From: Lota lota
Taxonomy: Eukaryota > Chordata > Actinopteri > Gadiformes > Lotidae
Length of the DNA: 64,000 nt
Assembly: GCA_026745465.1 (NCBI GenBank)
Contig: JACYXH010000446.1
Coordinates: 1,405,466-1,469,465, forward strand
Direction: 5' to 3'
The notes beneath the pieces are model-generated. The model had not been told where the DNA came from. It saw nothing but the letters and a program-made list of their open reading frames with translations, and searched no databases. A program made the position numbers and the translations under genes. Of this stretch, positions 11,038 to 20,951 are shown in pieces. How positions within the stretch are numbered: position 1 is the stretch's first letter; each line of letters starts with the position of its first letter.

Positions 11038-12890
11038 CAAGGCAAGGCAAGGCAGCTTTATTTGTATAGCACATTTCAGCAACAGGGCAATTCAAAGTGC
11101 TTTACATAAAACATTATAGAGCAGTTAGAAAACAATTAAAAACAAGTGTAAAACAAATTAAAACAAGAATAAAATTGATAGTGCAATATAAGAATAAAAG
11201 GTACAGTGCAATATAAGAAAATTAAGTTAACAAAATTGATTATTTAAAGAAAAGCAACATCAAAAAGATAAGTCTTTAGCTTAGATTTAAAAGAACTGAG
11301 AGTTGCAGCGGACCTACATTTTTCTGGGAGTTTGTTCCAAATATGTGGAGCATAAAAACTGAACGCTGCTTCCCCCTGTTTAGTTCTGACTCTGGGGACA
11401 ACAAGTAGACCTGTCCCGGACGACCTGAGAGATCTGGGTGGGTCATAGTGTAGTAGCAGATCAGAAATGTATTTAGGCCCTAAACCGTTTAGTGATTTAT
11501 AAACCAGTGAAAGTATTTTGAAATCAATTCTTTGAGGCACTGGAAGCCAGTGTAGAGACTTCAGAACTGGAGTGATGTGATCCACTTTCCTGGTTTTAGT
11601 GAGGACTCGAGCAGCAGTGTTCTGAATCAGCTGCAGCTGTCTGATTGATTTTTTAGGGATACATGTAAAGACACCGTTACAGTAGTCAAGTCTACTGAAG
11701 ATAAAAGCATGGACAAGTTTTTCCAGATCCTGCTGAGACATAAGTCCTTTAACCCTTGATATATTTTTAAGGTGATAATGGGCTGATTTTTTAATTATGT
11801 TAATGTGGCTTTTAAAATTTAGGTCTGAGTCCATGACTACACCAAGATTTCTGGCTTTGTCTGTTGTTTTTAACATTGTCGTTTGAAGGTGAGCGCTGAC
11901 TTTCAATTGTTCCTCTTTTGCTCCAAAAACAACCACCTCCGTTTTTTCTTCATTTAATTCAAGAAAGTTCCGGCACATCCAATCATTAATTTGTTCAATG
12001 CATTTATTTAATTGTTGTATTGGGCTATAGTTCCCTGGCGATAAGGTTATGTAAATGTGTGTGTCATCTGCATAACTATGGTAACTTGTTTTGTTGTTTT
12101 CCATAATCTGAGCCAGTGGAAGCATGTAGATGTTGAACAGAAGAGGCCCCAGAACTGACCCTTGGGGAACCCTGCATGTCATATTTGTATGCTCAGATGT
12201 ATAATTACCTATAGACACAAAGTAGTCCCTATTCTTTAAATAGGATTCAAACCACTTTAGTACTGAGCCAGAAAGACCAACCCAGTTTTCCAATCGGTCA
12301 AGCAATATGTCATGGTCTACTGTATCAAATGCAGCACTGAGATCAAGTAATACTAAGACTGAAATTTTGCCACTATCTGTATTTAAGTGGATGTCATTAA
12401 AGACTTTAACAAGAGCCGTCTCAGTGCTGTGGTGTGGTCGAAAACCTGACTGGAAGGCATCAAAACTGTTGTTTAGCGATAAGAAAAGGTTGATTTGTTG
12501 AAAAACCACTTTTTCTATGATTTTACTTAAAAAGGTTTGATATTGGCCTATAGTTGCTCATTAGTGTTTTGTCTAGATTGTTCTTTTTTAGGAGTGGCTT
12601 GATGACTGCAGTTTTCAGGGCCTGAGGGAAGATACCTGAAAGCAGAGATGTGTTTACAATCTCTAAAAGATCTAAAGCCAAACAATTCAAAACATTTTTG
12701 AAAACACCCGTTGGTAGAATATCAAGGCAACAGGAGGAGGTTTTCAGATGTTGTAAAATGTCCTCCAGGTTTTTAAGGTTGATCGTATGAAATTGTGTCA
12801 TGTTGGAATTTGTTTTGCGTGAACACTGTGACAACACATATCCTGTACTTGATATGGAGGCACTGACTGTTTGTCTAATTTTCTGAATTA
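11038..12890 (-). mobile_element. L2-like non-LTR retrotransposon (LINE), 5'-truncated
   Basis: An 1853-bp insertion on the minus strand is flanked by a perfect 9-bp target duplication GGAGTCAGG (11029-11037 and 12891-12899). The 3' end, at low coordinates, is a GTGCTATACAAATAAAGC-type tail followed by short GCCTT-type repeats, as in L2/CR1-clade elements, which end in short tandem repeats rather than polyA. It contains the C-terminal part of ORF2. Truncation of the 5' end is the usual outcome of target-primed reverse transcription. It interrupts the gypsy integrase near its zinc-binding N-terminus. Confidence 0.9.
11244..12837 (-). pseudogene. LINE ORF2 reverse transcriptase, partial, one frameshift
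   Basis: A 421-residue open stretch (12509-11244) holds RT motifs: SGFRPHHSTETALVKV, VLVLLDLSAAFDTVDH, VPQGSVLGPLLFNIY, the catalytic YADD at about 12070, and LGVVMDSDL. After these comes the C-terminal LHWLPVPQRIDFKI...NKLPEKCR region typical of L2/CR1 elements. A preceding stretch (12837-12523) holds NYRPISN and is joined by a frameshift at about 12520. The endonuclease domain is missing because of 5' truncation. The long open frame suggests a fairly recent insertion compared with the Polinton. Confidence 0.9.
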
Positions 12891-12892
12891 GG

Positions 12893-14141
12893 AGTCAGGA
12901 GGACTTTTAAGTTTCTTCGTCTATGCTTTTGGTGGCCCAGGATTGCTGTGGATGTTCAGAACTTCGTTGCTGCTTGTCAGACCTGTGCACAAAACAAGAG
13001 CTCCAACCAACCACCCAGGAGACTCCTTCAGCAACTCCCGGTACCCAACCGACCATGGTCCCACATTGCTGTGGACTTTGTGTCTGGCCTCCCACCATCA
13101 GCTGGTAACACCACCGTCCTTACAGTTGTTGACAGGTTCTCCAAGTGTGTGCATTTTGTCCCAATGCTTAAACGTCCCTCTGCTAAAGAGACGGCCTCCC
13201 TATTGATAAGAGAAGTCTTTAGGATACACAGGCTACCCCTTAACATAGTCTCCGATCGAGGTCCTCAGTTTGTTTCTGCATTTTGGAAGGAGTTCTGTAG
13301 ACTCCTTGGTGCCACTGCCAGTCTCTCATCGGGTTTCCAACCGCAAACCAATGGCCAGACAGAGACGGCTAACCAAGACCTGGAACGAGTTCTTAGGTGC
13401 CTGGCATCTCACAACCCCTCCTCATGGAGTCAGCATCTGGCATGGGCTGAGTATTCCCACAATTCCCTCCCTGTTGCTTCTACTGGTCTGTCCCCTTTTT
13501 CAATGTTCCCTTGGCTACCAACCACCTCTCTTCCCCTCTCAGGAACTAGAGTCCTCTGCCCCTTCAGTTCAGGCATTCATCCGGCGGTGCAGTGACATGG
13601 AGATGAGCCTGAACCACCCTGCTGCATTCGGGTGCCCAGGTAAAGCGGTTGGCAGATCGACGACGAGTCAAGGCGCCCCGCTACAGGAGAGGACAGAGAG
13701 TTTGGCTCTCAACCAAGGACCTACCCCTCAAAGTGGATTCCCGTAAGCTGGTCCCCTGCTTCATTGTACCCTTCGTTATTGAGCGGGTCCTGGGCCCCTC
13801 TGCAGTCCGTTTGCGGCTGCCCCTCTCACTACGGCGAGTACATCCCACCTTCCACGTTTCTCGGGTCAAGCCAGTCTGCCGTAGTCCTCTCTCCCCCCCA
13901 CCGGCTGCACCCCCCCTCCCCCCCCCGCCTCATTGATGGTGGCCCTGCCTTCACGGTGCGTAAGCTGCTGGATGTCCGCCGACGTGGGTGTGGCCTCCAG
14001 TATCTGGTCGACTGGGAGGGGTATGGGCCAGAGGAACGGATATGGGTTCCGTCGCACCACATCTTGGGGAAGACCCTCATCAGTGACTTCCACCACCTGC
14101 ATCCCCATCACCCTGCTTTGACACCTGGAGGTGTCCGTTGA
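12893..14141 (+). pseudogene. pol: Gypsy integrase and chromodomain, frameshifted
   Basis: Directly after the LINE the gypsy frame resumes with [14 protein letters not shown], then the zinc-finger Cys pair CQTCAQNK, then [10 protein letters not shown] (first catalytic Asp) and [14 protein letters not shown] (second Asp). Next come [15 protein letters not shown] (catalytic Glu) and SPFSMF. The sequence shifts frame near 13500-13650 to [18 protein letters not shown] and [11 protein letters not shown], and again near 13930 to a chromodomain with [19 protein letters not shown]. Chromodomains steer chromovirus insertion to particular chromatin. With at least two frameshifts this copy is inactive. 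A G-rich polypurine tract (about 14140-14158) precedes the 3' LTR. Confidence 0.9.
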
Positions 14142-14158
14142 GGGGGGGAGGGGGGTAG

Positions 14159-14664
14159 TATCAGCTCCTCCGTTTTGGGACTCAGTGACTCTGTGGCCTC
14201 CTGCTGGTTATTTTGTGTTGTCTACCATGTGCCTACTTCTGTTGTGCCCCTGTCTCCGCCCCTCACCTGAACACCCTGCCATTGTCTGTTTCCAGCCCTT
14301 CTTCCTTCTTACCTGTTTGTCATTGTACTAATCACTCAACCTATTTATGTCCTGTGTTTTCAGTGCCATGTTGTCCGATTATTCCTATGTTTGCTCTTAG
14401 CTTACCTAGTCAGTTCACTCTGCCCTGTATTCTGCCTGCCTGTTTTATTCCTGCCTGTTTTTTGGATTTGCCTACGGTTTTGACCTTTGCCTGCCCCATG
14501 ACTGCTCTTGACTTGGATCTTTTCTTTGTTTGGATTTTTTGTTTTTTTGCACTCATGAGAAACAGGAGTTAATGTTTATTGTTTGAGCTGAAGCCTTGCC
14601 CTGCCTCAAATAAATCTTTTGGACTTACTCTGCTTTTGGGTTTGTATTTTGCACAATCCTGACA
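14159..14664 (+). repeat. Gypsy 3' LTR
   Basis: About 506 bp, starting TATCAG (probably a mutated TGTCAG) after the polypurine tract and ending CCTGACA, which pairs with the start. An AATAAA polyA signal lies at 14609-14614. No partner 5' LTR is present in the window. Confidence 0.85.
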
Positions 14665-14754
14665 GCCATAGATATATTGTGGTGTATGATAACTCCACAT
14701 ACCTAGAGATGGCTGCTTTACGCTGTCCTGGAGCTCTGCTGTTGCAACGTCCAT
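14665..14754 (-). pseudogene. N-terminal fragment of the Polinton accessory gene
   Basis: An ATG at 14754 opens about 30 codons (MDVATAELQDSV...) on the minus strand, running into the gypsy 3' LTR at 14664. Position and strand make it the likely start of the gene whose remainder lies at 8028-9167, with the first codon close to the right terminal repeat. The link between the two pieces rests on position only, as neither has a recognised family. Confidence 0.4.
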
Positions 14755-14820
14755 GTTGAGAAAAATCTGTATGGCCGTGACGAAAGCAATACTAGCCTGG
14801 CACTCACACCCACCCTTTTA

Positions 14821-15066
14821 AACTCCCCCCAATAATGTAATTTACTACCCCAGGGGTGCGGGTATGAGCATCCCCCCCACCTATGTTGTTCCCAGACTGG
14901 CCCAGAAAGGCTGCTGCAAAGTCACCCACAAGCTCATCCCAAGTTCACCCCTTCCCTACCCTTTCCCCCTGGCAAAAAATTATAATCATTTCCGGAAGCT
15001 TGGAAGCTTAGACCGGAGGTGGAAGCTACATTGAATGAGGACAAGTGGGGGTTAATATATACTACT
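14821..15066 (-). repeat. Polinton right terminal inverted repeat
   Basis: Reverse complement of 2758-3013 with about ten percent visible differences by eye; the outer end is ATATATACTACT. It closes the element. Confidence 0.9.
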
Positions 15067-15615
15067 ACTTGTGTTGTTTAGATAATGCTCAGTTACTACA
15101 AGATTTCAAAAATCGTATACAATGTTAATATTTTACAGCTAACGCTGGTGCTGGTTGTTCAATTAACATATTGCTATACTTCTGCTTAACTCCCGTATGC
15201 ACTCCAGATGTCCCTAGGTGAACTCAATGTAAAACGATGTACAGACTCATATCTAAAGTCATTTTGACAACTCACCAAATATCAGGACATCCACAACTTC
15301 CTATAATCCAAATTAGCATTGCAACTAACCAATTACATTAATTTTCTATCTCTGACTGGTGCCGTGGTATTCCCCACACTTAATTGGTAAGATTATAAAT
15401 GTATAGATGTAGACCTTTACCTAAACTAAATTTGTAACGTAAAATGTAGTGGGGCAAACCTAAATATCATAAATTACATAAAATCAAGTACAGGTAGGAA
15501 TACAACTCGAGTATCCCCACCAAAAATGCCTGCACCAACCAGTGTGCCACAGATTTTTTATCCACTGCATGTCAATGATTTATGAAGTTTCAAAGTTTAA
15601 CTTTAATTTATGTGT
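15067..15615. other. No gene seen
   Basis: AT-rich sequence between the Polinton and a Harbinger fragment, without recognisable frames. Confidence 0.6.
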
Positions 15616-16180
15616 ACAGGCAGAAGACATGGGCAGCTTCAGGCAGTTGCTCAGGATGCCCTCTGTGAAGTTTGGCATCCTATTAGGAATGGCGGAACCT
15701 GATCTCCTGATGGGTAATCACTACAAGGGAGAGACTCGCTTTCACCCACAGTTCTTTGGCTCCTGGTGCATTATTGAATACAATTATTTGGAGGTTTTTT
15801 GTTTTTCACATGTCTTCATTATGTTTTCCTAATGTCATAATCTCTCTAAGGTGAAACATACAAGTCCCTCCGTTTCCAGGAAAGGATGGGGCCAGCACTG
15901 TGTCTATGATAGGAAAGGGACTGAAAGGAGAATACTGCCACCAAAAACTGAGGCTGAATGGCATGGCATTGCTGAAGACTTTCATAAAAAATGGCAGTTT
16001 CCTCATTACTTGAGTTCCCTGGATGAAAAACACATCTATATCCAGTCACTAGCACATAGTGGCAGCACCTACAGAAACAACAAGTCAAGGATCTCAGTTC
16101 TTATGATGGAAGGTGTTGACGCACATTACAAATTCCTTTATGAAAGTGTAGGGACTCAGGGCAGGGATATGGCTTGATGC
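15616..16180 (+). pseudogene. PIF/Harbinger (HARBI1-like) transposase fragment
   Basis: Two open pieces, about 15616-15785 and 15851-16177, separated by an intron-like gap ending in CTCTAAG. The second contains PPKTEAEWHGIAEDFHKKW, then SLDEKHIYIQ where the family has an Asp-Gly-Lys-His catalytic motif, then SGSTYRNNKSRISVLMM and VDAHYKF with the second catalytic Asp. Harbinger transposases are DDE enzymes that cut and paste their element into 3-bp targets. Only the middle of the catalytic domain is left and no terminal repeats are visible, so this is a relic, although the second piece is open. Confidence 0.8.
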
Positions 16181-16374
16181 GCCTTTTGCAAGGGGGAAGA
16201 GTGCGAAACTCCAGCCTTCGAGCCAAGGAGCACCGAGACACCGTTAAGGGCTACTCTGACTCCCCTGCAGGCCTTGTTCATTGGCAGGAAGAATATACTG
16301 CATCCATTATTTGTAGAACTGTAATTTAAACATTGTATTTAAATGAATGTATTCAATAATTACATCATTTTTAC

Positions 16375-16890
16375 TGTAACTGCCTCTGTCACGTTGGTTT
16401 GTTTTAGGTATTTGCACCTTTTATTATTTAATTTATTTTGAATTGTACATTACAACAAGACGGAACTAATTCTTGGTTCCGCCCGAGTGTTGTCACCCGG
16501 GCTCCTTTTAGCGACCCTAAGGGAAACTTGACCGCATGGGCGAATTATTTTCCACTGTTAGCGTGTTCAAGTACATACTTACCGAAGAAGATAAAGGACA
16601 TTAAAAGGATGTTTAGCACCTCTGGGACAAGCCGCAATGAGGTTTGTTAACTAGTTATTTTGCTGAGGGTGTTTGTGTTTACATGCGTTATTGTTGGTGT
16701 GAAATGTGCATGGAGTGTCTAGTTGTGTGAGTTGATTGTAGCGCCGAATGTGTGACACATGCACACGGCGTTATTTGTGTTAATGTATTTTTTCTTTTTC
16801 TTTAACCCAGTTCTCACGGGTTGAACAGCAATAAAACCCTGTATATAAATCAAGATCTCATGCCTCATGCGTGTCACCGGAGGAGCTACA
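16375..16890 (+). repeat. BEL/Pao LTR, outer left copy
   Basis: 516 bp, nearly identical to 21357-21872. It contains a CAATAAAACC polyA-type signal near 16830. It is followed by TTTAC and the duplicated flank, as a solo LTR at its insertion site would be. Confidence 0.9.
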
Positions 16891-17183
16891 TTTACTTTTA
16901 CTATTTTTACTATTACTTGTTTATTATACTTACTCATTATTATACGTATTACTTTTTGTATAACACGGTAACAGGATTAAAGATGAATCATTATATATAT
17001 TTAATCCTAAATATTTATTAATGATTAACAGATGAACATTTAATTCCACACATTGTGATTGGCCGAGGCATTATGAACTGTGCCAACGTACACAATTAGA
17101 CCAGCAAAAGTATTTCTTCAGTATCAACAGTATATAAACTGTAAGAGAGTGTAGTTTTTCACATAAGAAACATATACAATTTT
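16891..17183 (+). repeat. Duplicate of the element's right genomic flank
   Basis: About 293 bp that reappear after the 3' LTR (21873-22165) with very few differences. Both copies start with TTTAC directly after an LTR, so this is host flank and not LTR sequence. The copy ends at a one-base overlap (G at 17184) with the partial LTR. Confidence 0.85.
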
Positions 17184-17333
17184 GCGCCGAATGTGTGACA
17201 CATGCACACGGCGTTATTTGTGTTAATGTATTTTTTCTTTTTCTTTAACCCAGTTCTCACGGGTTGAACAGCAATAAAACCCTGTATATAAATCAAGATC
17301 TCATGCCTCATGCGTGTCACCGGAGGAGCTACA
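17184..17333 (+). repeat. Partial BEL/Pao LTR (last 150 bp)
   Basis: Matches 16741-16890 from GCGCCGAATG to GAGCTACA, and is directly followed by the internal region (GTGAGAACCC). It is the true inner 5' LTR edge of the coding element, with its first 366 bp replaced by the duplicated LTR-plus-flank block. Confidence 0.9.
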
Positions 17334-17758
17334 GTGAGAACCCATCTGCTCTGCATGAGTAGACGAGGAAGACAGTACCAAAGAGCCGTGATCCATGGAC
17401 AAGAAGGGACATCTCTACATCCAAGAGTGGCATCTACAGAAGAATCCAGGGCCCTTACCATGAATCCAGCTGATGCAAAGAAGCTTAAACTATTTCCCAC
17501 GAGAGACTGACACATTTTTGCCTTCATATTCATACGGTATAGTTGTGTGTATGTTTAAGTGTTAACTAAGCTACAACCAAGAGACTGAATTTTGCATTTC
17601 ATAGAACTACGTGATTTTGATTTGTGTGAAGTAGAAGTGAATATGTTCTAAAAAATATTAGTGGTAAAATAGTATAAATGTGAATAGCTAATGGGAGCTG
17701 AATCACTTAGCTACAGGCCAAATTAGATTTAACCCAAATTTAAGTACACCAAGTAACA

Positions 17759-20557
17759 ATGTCAGATTCTAGTCTTACCTCTGAGAGAAAGCAGGTTAAT
17801 GTAGGTGAAAGTATAGAGCAGCAGTGTATAGACTTGCAACCACAGGCTACTGAAGGCACAAGAGCTAATGACCACACTTCCTCACAAGAACCACGAAGAA
17901 GCCAAAGAGACCGAAAGTTAACAGAAAAAGGCCAAGAACTGAACAATGAGCAAATAAGAAGATTTGCTCACCGTTTCACTGTGAGTTATGAGGAGTGGAA
18001 GGCTATTGCTAAAGACGCCAAGCAAGCTTTGAGTGGACAATGCTCAAACAACCTGCTACATGAACACATAAGCAAAATAAGTGCTGCCTCAGAGAATCTG
18101 AACATTGCTTATGATGAGTTAAGGCGCATAGACAACCTTGACCATGACACACGTCGCAAAATTGACACCTGTGATGCAGTAACCAGGAAGATCATCCAAA
18201 CTGCAAAAGATCGTTTGGAGACAGCAGATAACGGTGAAGGAGATGAACAACGAGGCAACAGGGCGACATCGTCTATATTCAAGTCTGTAGCCTCAGACAA
18301 GTTGAGTATCAAATCCCAATGCACTAAGTCCTCTCATGCTCAAAGCAGCTCCAGACATTCAAGTCGGATTTCTGTTAGCAGACAAGATGCCGCTGCTGAA
18401 GTTGCTGCCAATGAAGCTACTCTAGAAGTACTACTAGAACAAGAGTGTTGCATTGAGGAATTGGAAAGGCTTGAAGCTGAAGCTGCAGAGAGACAAAAGG
18501 TGCTAGATGCAAAGCGGAGACAACTGGAGCGACTAGAGACAGTTAAAAGGTTAAAGGCTGCTAAGGCACGTCAGCGAGTGTATGATCAGAGTGAGTGCTC
18601 AGATAAAGAAATAAGCAGTCTACTCCATCAAAGTGTCTGTATGAAGGAAAAGGAAGAAGTTAAACATGAAAATAATCTGTTGCAGCACCATTCTTCACCA
18701 CAAGACTGGGCACATTCAAAGCAGGATGACAGCACAGCAGCTCTTGTTAGAGCACTTGCAGAGTCCATCAGTGCAGGTCGTCTTCCTATACCTGAACCAA
18801 CAATATTCAATGGCGACCCACTCAGATTCAATGACTGGAAGGTTTCATTTCAGACACTCATTGATCGGAAAAACATTCCAGCCGAAGAAAAGATATATTA
18901 CTTGCGAAAGTATGTGGGTGGACCTGCTAAAAAGGCTATAGAGAGCTACTTCCTGCTCGGTTCAGAGTCAGCCTATCACGCAGCATGGAGGATTCTCGAG
19001 GAAAGATATGGAAATCCGTTCCTCATAGCCAAAGCATTCAGAGATAAGCTGGAGGCATGGCCCAAGATAAGCTCCAAAGGCAGTATCGAACTTCAAGAGT
19101 TTGCTGATTTTCTTCGGAGCTGTGAGGCTGCTATGACTCAGATCAGAGGCCTCGAAGTACTTAATGACTGCAATGAGAACCAGAAGTTACTTGCAAAGCT
19201 TCCAGACTGGCTGACCTCGAGATGGAACAGAAAGGTCATAGAAGTGGAGGAAGAAAGTCACACATTCCCAAGCTTCCAGCAGTTTGTAAAGTTCCTCACA
19301 CGTGAAGCTAAGATTGCTAATAACCCAATAACATCTCTCCATGCTCTGAAACCTGCTGAAGATGAGCAGATCAAGGTTTTAAAGAACAGAGCTCTCGGAG
19401 CAAAGGTACTAGCAACTAACTCAGATGAAAGGGCTTCCTCCACCAGCTGTGCTTTTTGTGAGAAGTCAGGTCACAGTCTACACAAGTGTTGGAAATTTAT
19501 GAATAAAACCATCTCTGAGCGAGTCAAGTTTGTTCAAGGGATGAAGCTGTGCTTTGGCTGTCTGAAGCCTGGCCATCGCTCAAAGGAGTGTGAAAATAGA
19601 ATGATCTGTGATACTTGTGAGAAAGGACATCCAACCTGCCTACACGATAATCGCAGCAAAGAAAGAGGAATGTCAACAAGGACTGATGGAGAAATGGAGA
19701 GTGACAAGTCAAGAGAAGGAACGACAGATCGTTCACAAGAGAGGGTGACAAAACCACCACGCGAGATAACATCTAACAGAGTTATCCAGAATGTTAAAGG
19801 CACCCATACATCCTCAGTCATTCCTGTGTGGTTGTCCACTACAAGTAAGCCAAATCATGAAGTTCTTGTGTACGCTCTTCTCGATACACAGAGTGACACG
19901 ACCTTCATCCTTGAAGAGACAGCAAAGGCGCTTCACACAAAAAATGAACCAGTCCAGTTAAAGCTCTCCACAATGGCTTCAAGAAATACAGTGGTGCCTA
20001 GCAGAAGGCGGACTGATCTACAAATAAGAGGATTCCACTCCGATAAGATAATCTACCTGCCAGTAACCTACTCAAGAGAATTCATCCCTGCAAACAGAGA
20101 TCATATTCCCACACCAGAGACTGCCAAGGCATGGTCTCATCTTGAGCACATTGCAGATGAAATTACTCCGCTGCAGAGCTGTGACATCGGCCTACTAATT
20201 GGCTACAACTGTCCTCAAGCTCTTGTACCAAGACAAGTGGTTGCTGGAGAAGAAAATGAGCCCTTTGCTCAGAGAACAGACTTGGGTTGGAGTGTAGTCG
20301 GCTATAGCAACCCAGGTCTTGACTTTGGAGATGCCTTTGGAATAAGCCATCAAGTCATTGTGAAGCAAGTGACATCAGTTCTTCCAAATCTCCCAAACGA
20401 AGTGCACTATGTCGGTAGAACACAGATCAAAGACGTAGTCCTTCCAACAGACGTCATCAAGGTGTTGGAATCTGACTTTGTAGAAAGAGCTTCAGAAGAC
20501 AACCCAGCTGACCACGCCTCAAGGGGTGTCACAGCAGGAACAACTCACAGCTTCTAA
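17759..20557 (+). CDS. gag-pro: BEL/Pao Gag-protease polyprotein, RT deleted
   Basis: An open frame of 932 codons. Residues about 1-330 are charged and coiled-coil-like, with Glu/Arg-rich helices around 220-270. Residues about 345-500 resemble the DUF1759 Gag core (FNGDPLRFNDWKVSF, LEERYGNP). Two zinc knuckles CX2CX4HX4C follow at about 563-577 and 598-611. A retropepsin-like protease follows with LLDTQSDTTF at about 706-715 (usual active site Asp-Thr/Ser-Gly, here DTQS as in many BEL/Pao elements). After about residue 905 the frame jumps from the start of the RT region (VLESDF) to the end of RNase H (SEDNPADHASRG), so the whole RT is missing. A one-base insertion near 20533 then ends the frame. 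Start chosen at the first ATG after the leader. Confidence 0.85.
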   Translation: MSDSSLTSERKQVNVGESIEQQCIDLQPQATEGTRANDHTSSQEPRRSQRDRKLTEKGQELNNEQIRRFAHRFTVSYEEWKAIAKDAKQALSGQCSNNLLHEHISKISAASENLNIAYDELRRIDNLDHDTRRKIDTCDAVTRKIIQTAKDRLETADNGEGDEQRGNRATSSIFKSVASDKLSIKSQCTKSSHAQSSSRHSSRISVSRQDAAAEVAANEATLEVLLEQECCIEELERLEAEAAERQKVLDAKRRQLERLETVKRLKAAKARQRVYDQSECSDKEISSLLHQSVCMKEKEEVKHENNLLQHHSSPQDWAHSKQDDSTAALVRALAESISAGRLPIPEPTIFNGDPLRFNDWKVSFQTLIDRKNIPAEEKIYYLRKYVGGPAKKAIESYFLLGSESAYHAAWRILEERYGNPFLIAKAFRDKLEAWPKISSKGSIELQEFADFLRSCEAAMTQIRGLEVLNDCNENQKLLAKLPDWLTSRWNRKVIEVEEESHTFPSFQQFVKFLTREAKIANNPITSLHALKPAEDEQIKVLKNRALGAKVLATNSDERASSTSCAFCEKSGHSLHKCWKFMNKTISERVKFVQGMKLCFGCLKPGHRSKECENRMICDTCEKGHPTCLHDNRSKERGMSTRTDGEMESDKSREGTTDRSQERVTKPPREITSNRVIQNVKGTHTSSVIPVWLSTTSKPNHEVLVYALLDTQSDTTFILEETAKALHTKNEPVQLKLSTMASRNTVVPSRRRTDLQIRGFHSDKIIYLPVTYSREFIPANRDHIPTPETAKAWSHLEHIADEITPLQSCDIGLLIGYNCPQALVPRQVVAGEENEPFAQRTDLGWSVVGYSNPGLDFGDAFGISHQVIVKQVTSVLPNLPNEVHYVGRTQIKDVVLPTDVIKVLESDFVERASEDNPADHASRGVTAGTTHSF

Positions 20558-20951
20558 CTGGTTCACAGGTCCAGACCTTCTTTGGCAAAAGGAGATGCCA
20601 ACTGGAGTTGTCATGGTGGGAGAGATCGAGAGCATTGACCGAGAGGTCAAGAAAGCTCAGGTTCATGACACTCAGGCAGAAGAAGCAAAAACAATTTTAG
20701 ACCGTCTACACAAGTTCTCCGACTGGGCAAGAATGGTGAAGGCTGTTGCCAGACTCCAGCGCCGTGCTAAGGAACTTAAAGGTCTCAAGCCAAAGTCCTG
20801 TGAGGCCTCGAACTTGGAGGAAAGGAAAGAGGCGAAGCTGGCCATAATCAAGATGGTCCAGGAAGCAACCCTCTCTCAAGAAATTCAACGCCTTAGACAT
20901 CACAAGGAGAAAAAGGTCAAAGACAAGCCAGGCGCAGAGTTCAACTCTTAA
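20526..20951 (+). pseudogene. BEL/Pao integrase, N-terminal part
   Basis: The frame starts with LTASNWFTGPDLLW, the RNase H to integrase junction of Pao elements, and is out of frame with the Gag-protease ORF by one extra G near 20533. It continues with KILDRLHKFSDW-like helical sequence and ARLQRRAKELKG, then stops at 20949. The HHCC zinc finger is not clearly visible and the DDE core is missing. It represents the region just upstream of the integrase core in intact relatives. Confidence 0.75.

Larger units (their letters stand above)
9168..14664 (+). mobile_element. Ty3/gypsy chromodomain retrotransposon, 5'-truncated, with nested insertions
   Basis: The element begins abruptly in the reverse transcriptase at about 9168 and runs through RNase H, zinc-binding and integrase regions and a chromodomain to a single 3' LTR. 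Gag, protease and the 5' LTR are absent, so no target duplication can be shown. It carries a solo LTR inside its RT/RNase H boundary and an L2-like LINE inside its integrase region. It lies inside the minus-strand accessory gene of the Polinton and so arrived after it. Confidence 0.9.
2758..15066. mobile_element. Polinton/Maverick (adintovirus-like) element, decayed, with nested insertions
   Basis: Inverted terminal repeats of about 250 bp (2758-3013 and 14821-15066) enclose a polymerase B remnant on the plus strand and, on the minus strand, fragments of double-jelly-roll major capsid, penton-like minor capsid and retrovirus-like integrase. This combination is diagnostic of Polintons, large self-synthesising DNA transposons related to adintoviruses. 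Without the nested retroelements only about 6.8 kb of Polinton sequence remains, against the usual 15-20 kb. The genes for most of the polymerase, the packaging ATPase and the protease are absent. All remaining frames carry stops or frameshifts, so the copy is dead. No 6-bp target duplication was found. Confidence 0.9.

Noticed and set aside
14131-14572. Open frames in the gypsy 3' LTR
   Set aside because: They overlap the LTR with its polyA signal and are rich in Leu/Cys/Pro without a domain.
17310-17510. 66-codon frame before the Gag start
   Set aside because: It begins inside the partial LTR and leader of the BEL/Pao element and is more simply untranslated leader sequence.
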